From: Marasmius tenuissimus
Lineage: Eukaryota; Basidiomycota; Agaricomycetes; Agaricales; Marasmiaceae
Reading direction: 5' to 3'
Assembly: GCA_029532415.1 (NCBI GenBank)
Contig: JAQOTA010000057.1
Location: 434,001 to 498,000, forward strand
Length of the DNA: 64,000 nt
The notes beneath the pieces were generated by a model. The model saw only the letters and a list, made by a program, of their open reading frames with translations, was not told where the DNA came from and did not search any database. A program made the position numbers and the translations under genes. This document shows positions 63,649-64,000 of this stretch, one piece after another (within the stretch, counting starts at the first letter, position 1; every line of letters starts with the position of its first letter).

Positions 63649-64000
63649 TCACTGCTTCTCAGCTGGGAGAGCATCGTACTCGGGGCAGAGTTGCTGCCAG
63701 TCCTGGGTAGGTTGGATCGTCGCACGAGTAGCGTCGGGGTCGACCAGCATGACACTTCCCAAACCGACGGCCATGTGCCACATGATGTGACAGTGGAAGA
63801 ACCAGGGTCCTGGCTTGTCGGTCCTGAACCGGACGGTGGTTCCAGTAGCGCCAGCACCAGTGGTCTGGTAGAGGAACGCCAGTCAGTCTCAGAAAGAGGG
63901 ATGGGAGAAGCTTGAACGTACATCTCGCTTGATGGGGTTCACGTCGTTTTCTTCTGTAGCACTGTTGGACTTGACGACCCAGAAGTTCATCTACGGAGGT
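63649..64000 (-). CDS. Laccase / multicopper oxidase, 3' end only
   Basis: Last two exons of a minus-strand gene that runs off the right edge: 63990-63922 (MNFWVVKSNSATEENDVNPI...) and 63864-63649, with a 57-nt intron (GTACGT...CAG); an acceptor CCGTAG at 63996-63991 precedes the first. The copper signature HCHIMWHMAVGLGSVM (laccase L4 motif) supplies two trinuclear-site/T1 histidines, the linking cysteine and the T1 histidine; the axial position is Leu, as in high-potential fungal laccases. The C-terminus QDWQQLCPEYDALPAEKQ has the conserved cysteine. Laccases oxidise phenols and lignin fragments with O2 outside the cell. Only about 95 residues are visible; the signal peptide and first three copper motifs are off the window. 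Confidence 0.9.

Overview
This is nuclear DNA from a filamentous basidiomycete, most likely an agaricomycete. The genes carry many short introns (about 50-70 bp, GT-AG). The window also has a large F-box/LRR gene family, a laccase end, small Ala/Val-rich secreted proteins and a LINE of the endonuclease-RT-RNase H type. No bacterial-type operons, CRISPR arrays or rRNA genes are visible. Exon models below were deduced by eye from splice signals, reading-frame continuity and similarity to known families.

Layout. (1) Positions 1-24,160 are a plus-strand F-box/LRR cluster in several states of decay. Three genes repeat about every 2.39 kb; the second carries two nonsense codons. Four longer relatives with a predicted coiled-coil N-terminus follow: one split by a 0.75 kb terminal-inverted-repeat element, one intact, one heavily broken, one slightly truncated, then an orphan 3' fragment. 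An unrecognised 371-residue protein and the first member of a secreted hydrophobic family lie inside this cluster. (2) Positions 24,400-31,130 hold a spliced F-box gene, an AT-hook protein, a CACTA-like MITE, a second secreted family member and a small single-span membrane protein. (3) Positions 31,130-35,110 hold two adjacent long hairpins, urate oxidase (8 exons) and COX11. (4) Positions 35,350-44,108 hold another F-box gene, a class 3 lipase, a ComA/HSA32-like relic, the third secreted family member and methionine aminopeptidase 1 (13 exons, apparently with a 2-nt exon). (5) Positions 44,134-53,225 are a LINE with poly-A tail and a perfect 15-bp target duplication, inserted 10 nt upstream of the MetAP1 start codon. 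(6) Positions 53,700-64,000 hold a seven-exon-or-more membrane protein, dihydroxyacetone kinase, 3-ketoacyl-CoA thiolase, a last F-box gene and the 3' end of a laccase cut by the window edge.

How the genes relate. The housekeeping genes (uricase, COX11, MetAP1, Dha kinase, thiolase) are unconnected metabolic or assembly functions. The accessory part is dominated by birth and death of F-box genes: at least eleven loci, of which four are clearly broken or fragmentary. The family presumably supplies substrate receptors for SCF ubiquitin ligases. The three secreted hydrophobic paralogues share the same intron phases and a 200-nt middle exon, and I recognise no described family for them. Mobile DNA has reshaped both parts: one element destroyed an F-box gene and the LINE replaced the promoter-proximal region of MetAP1.
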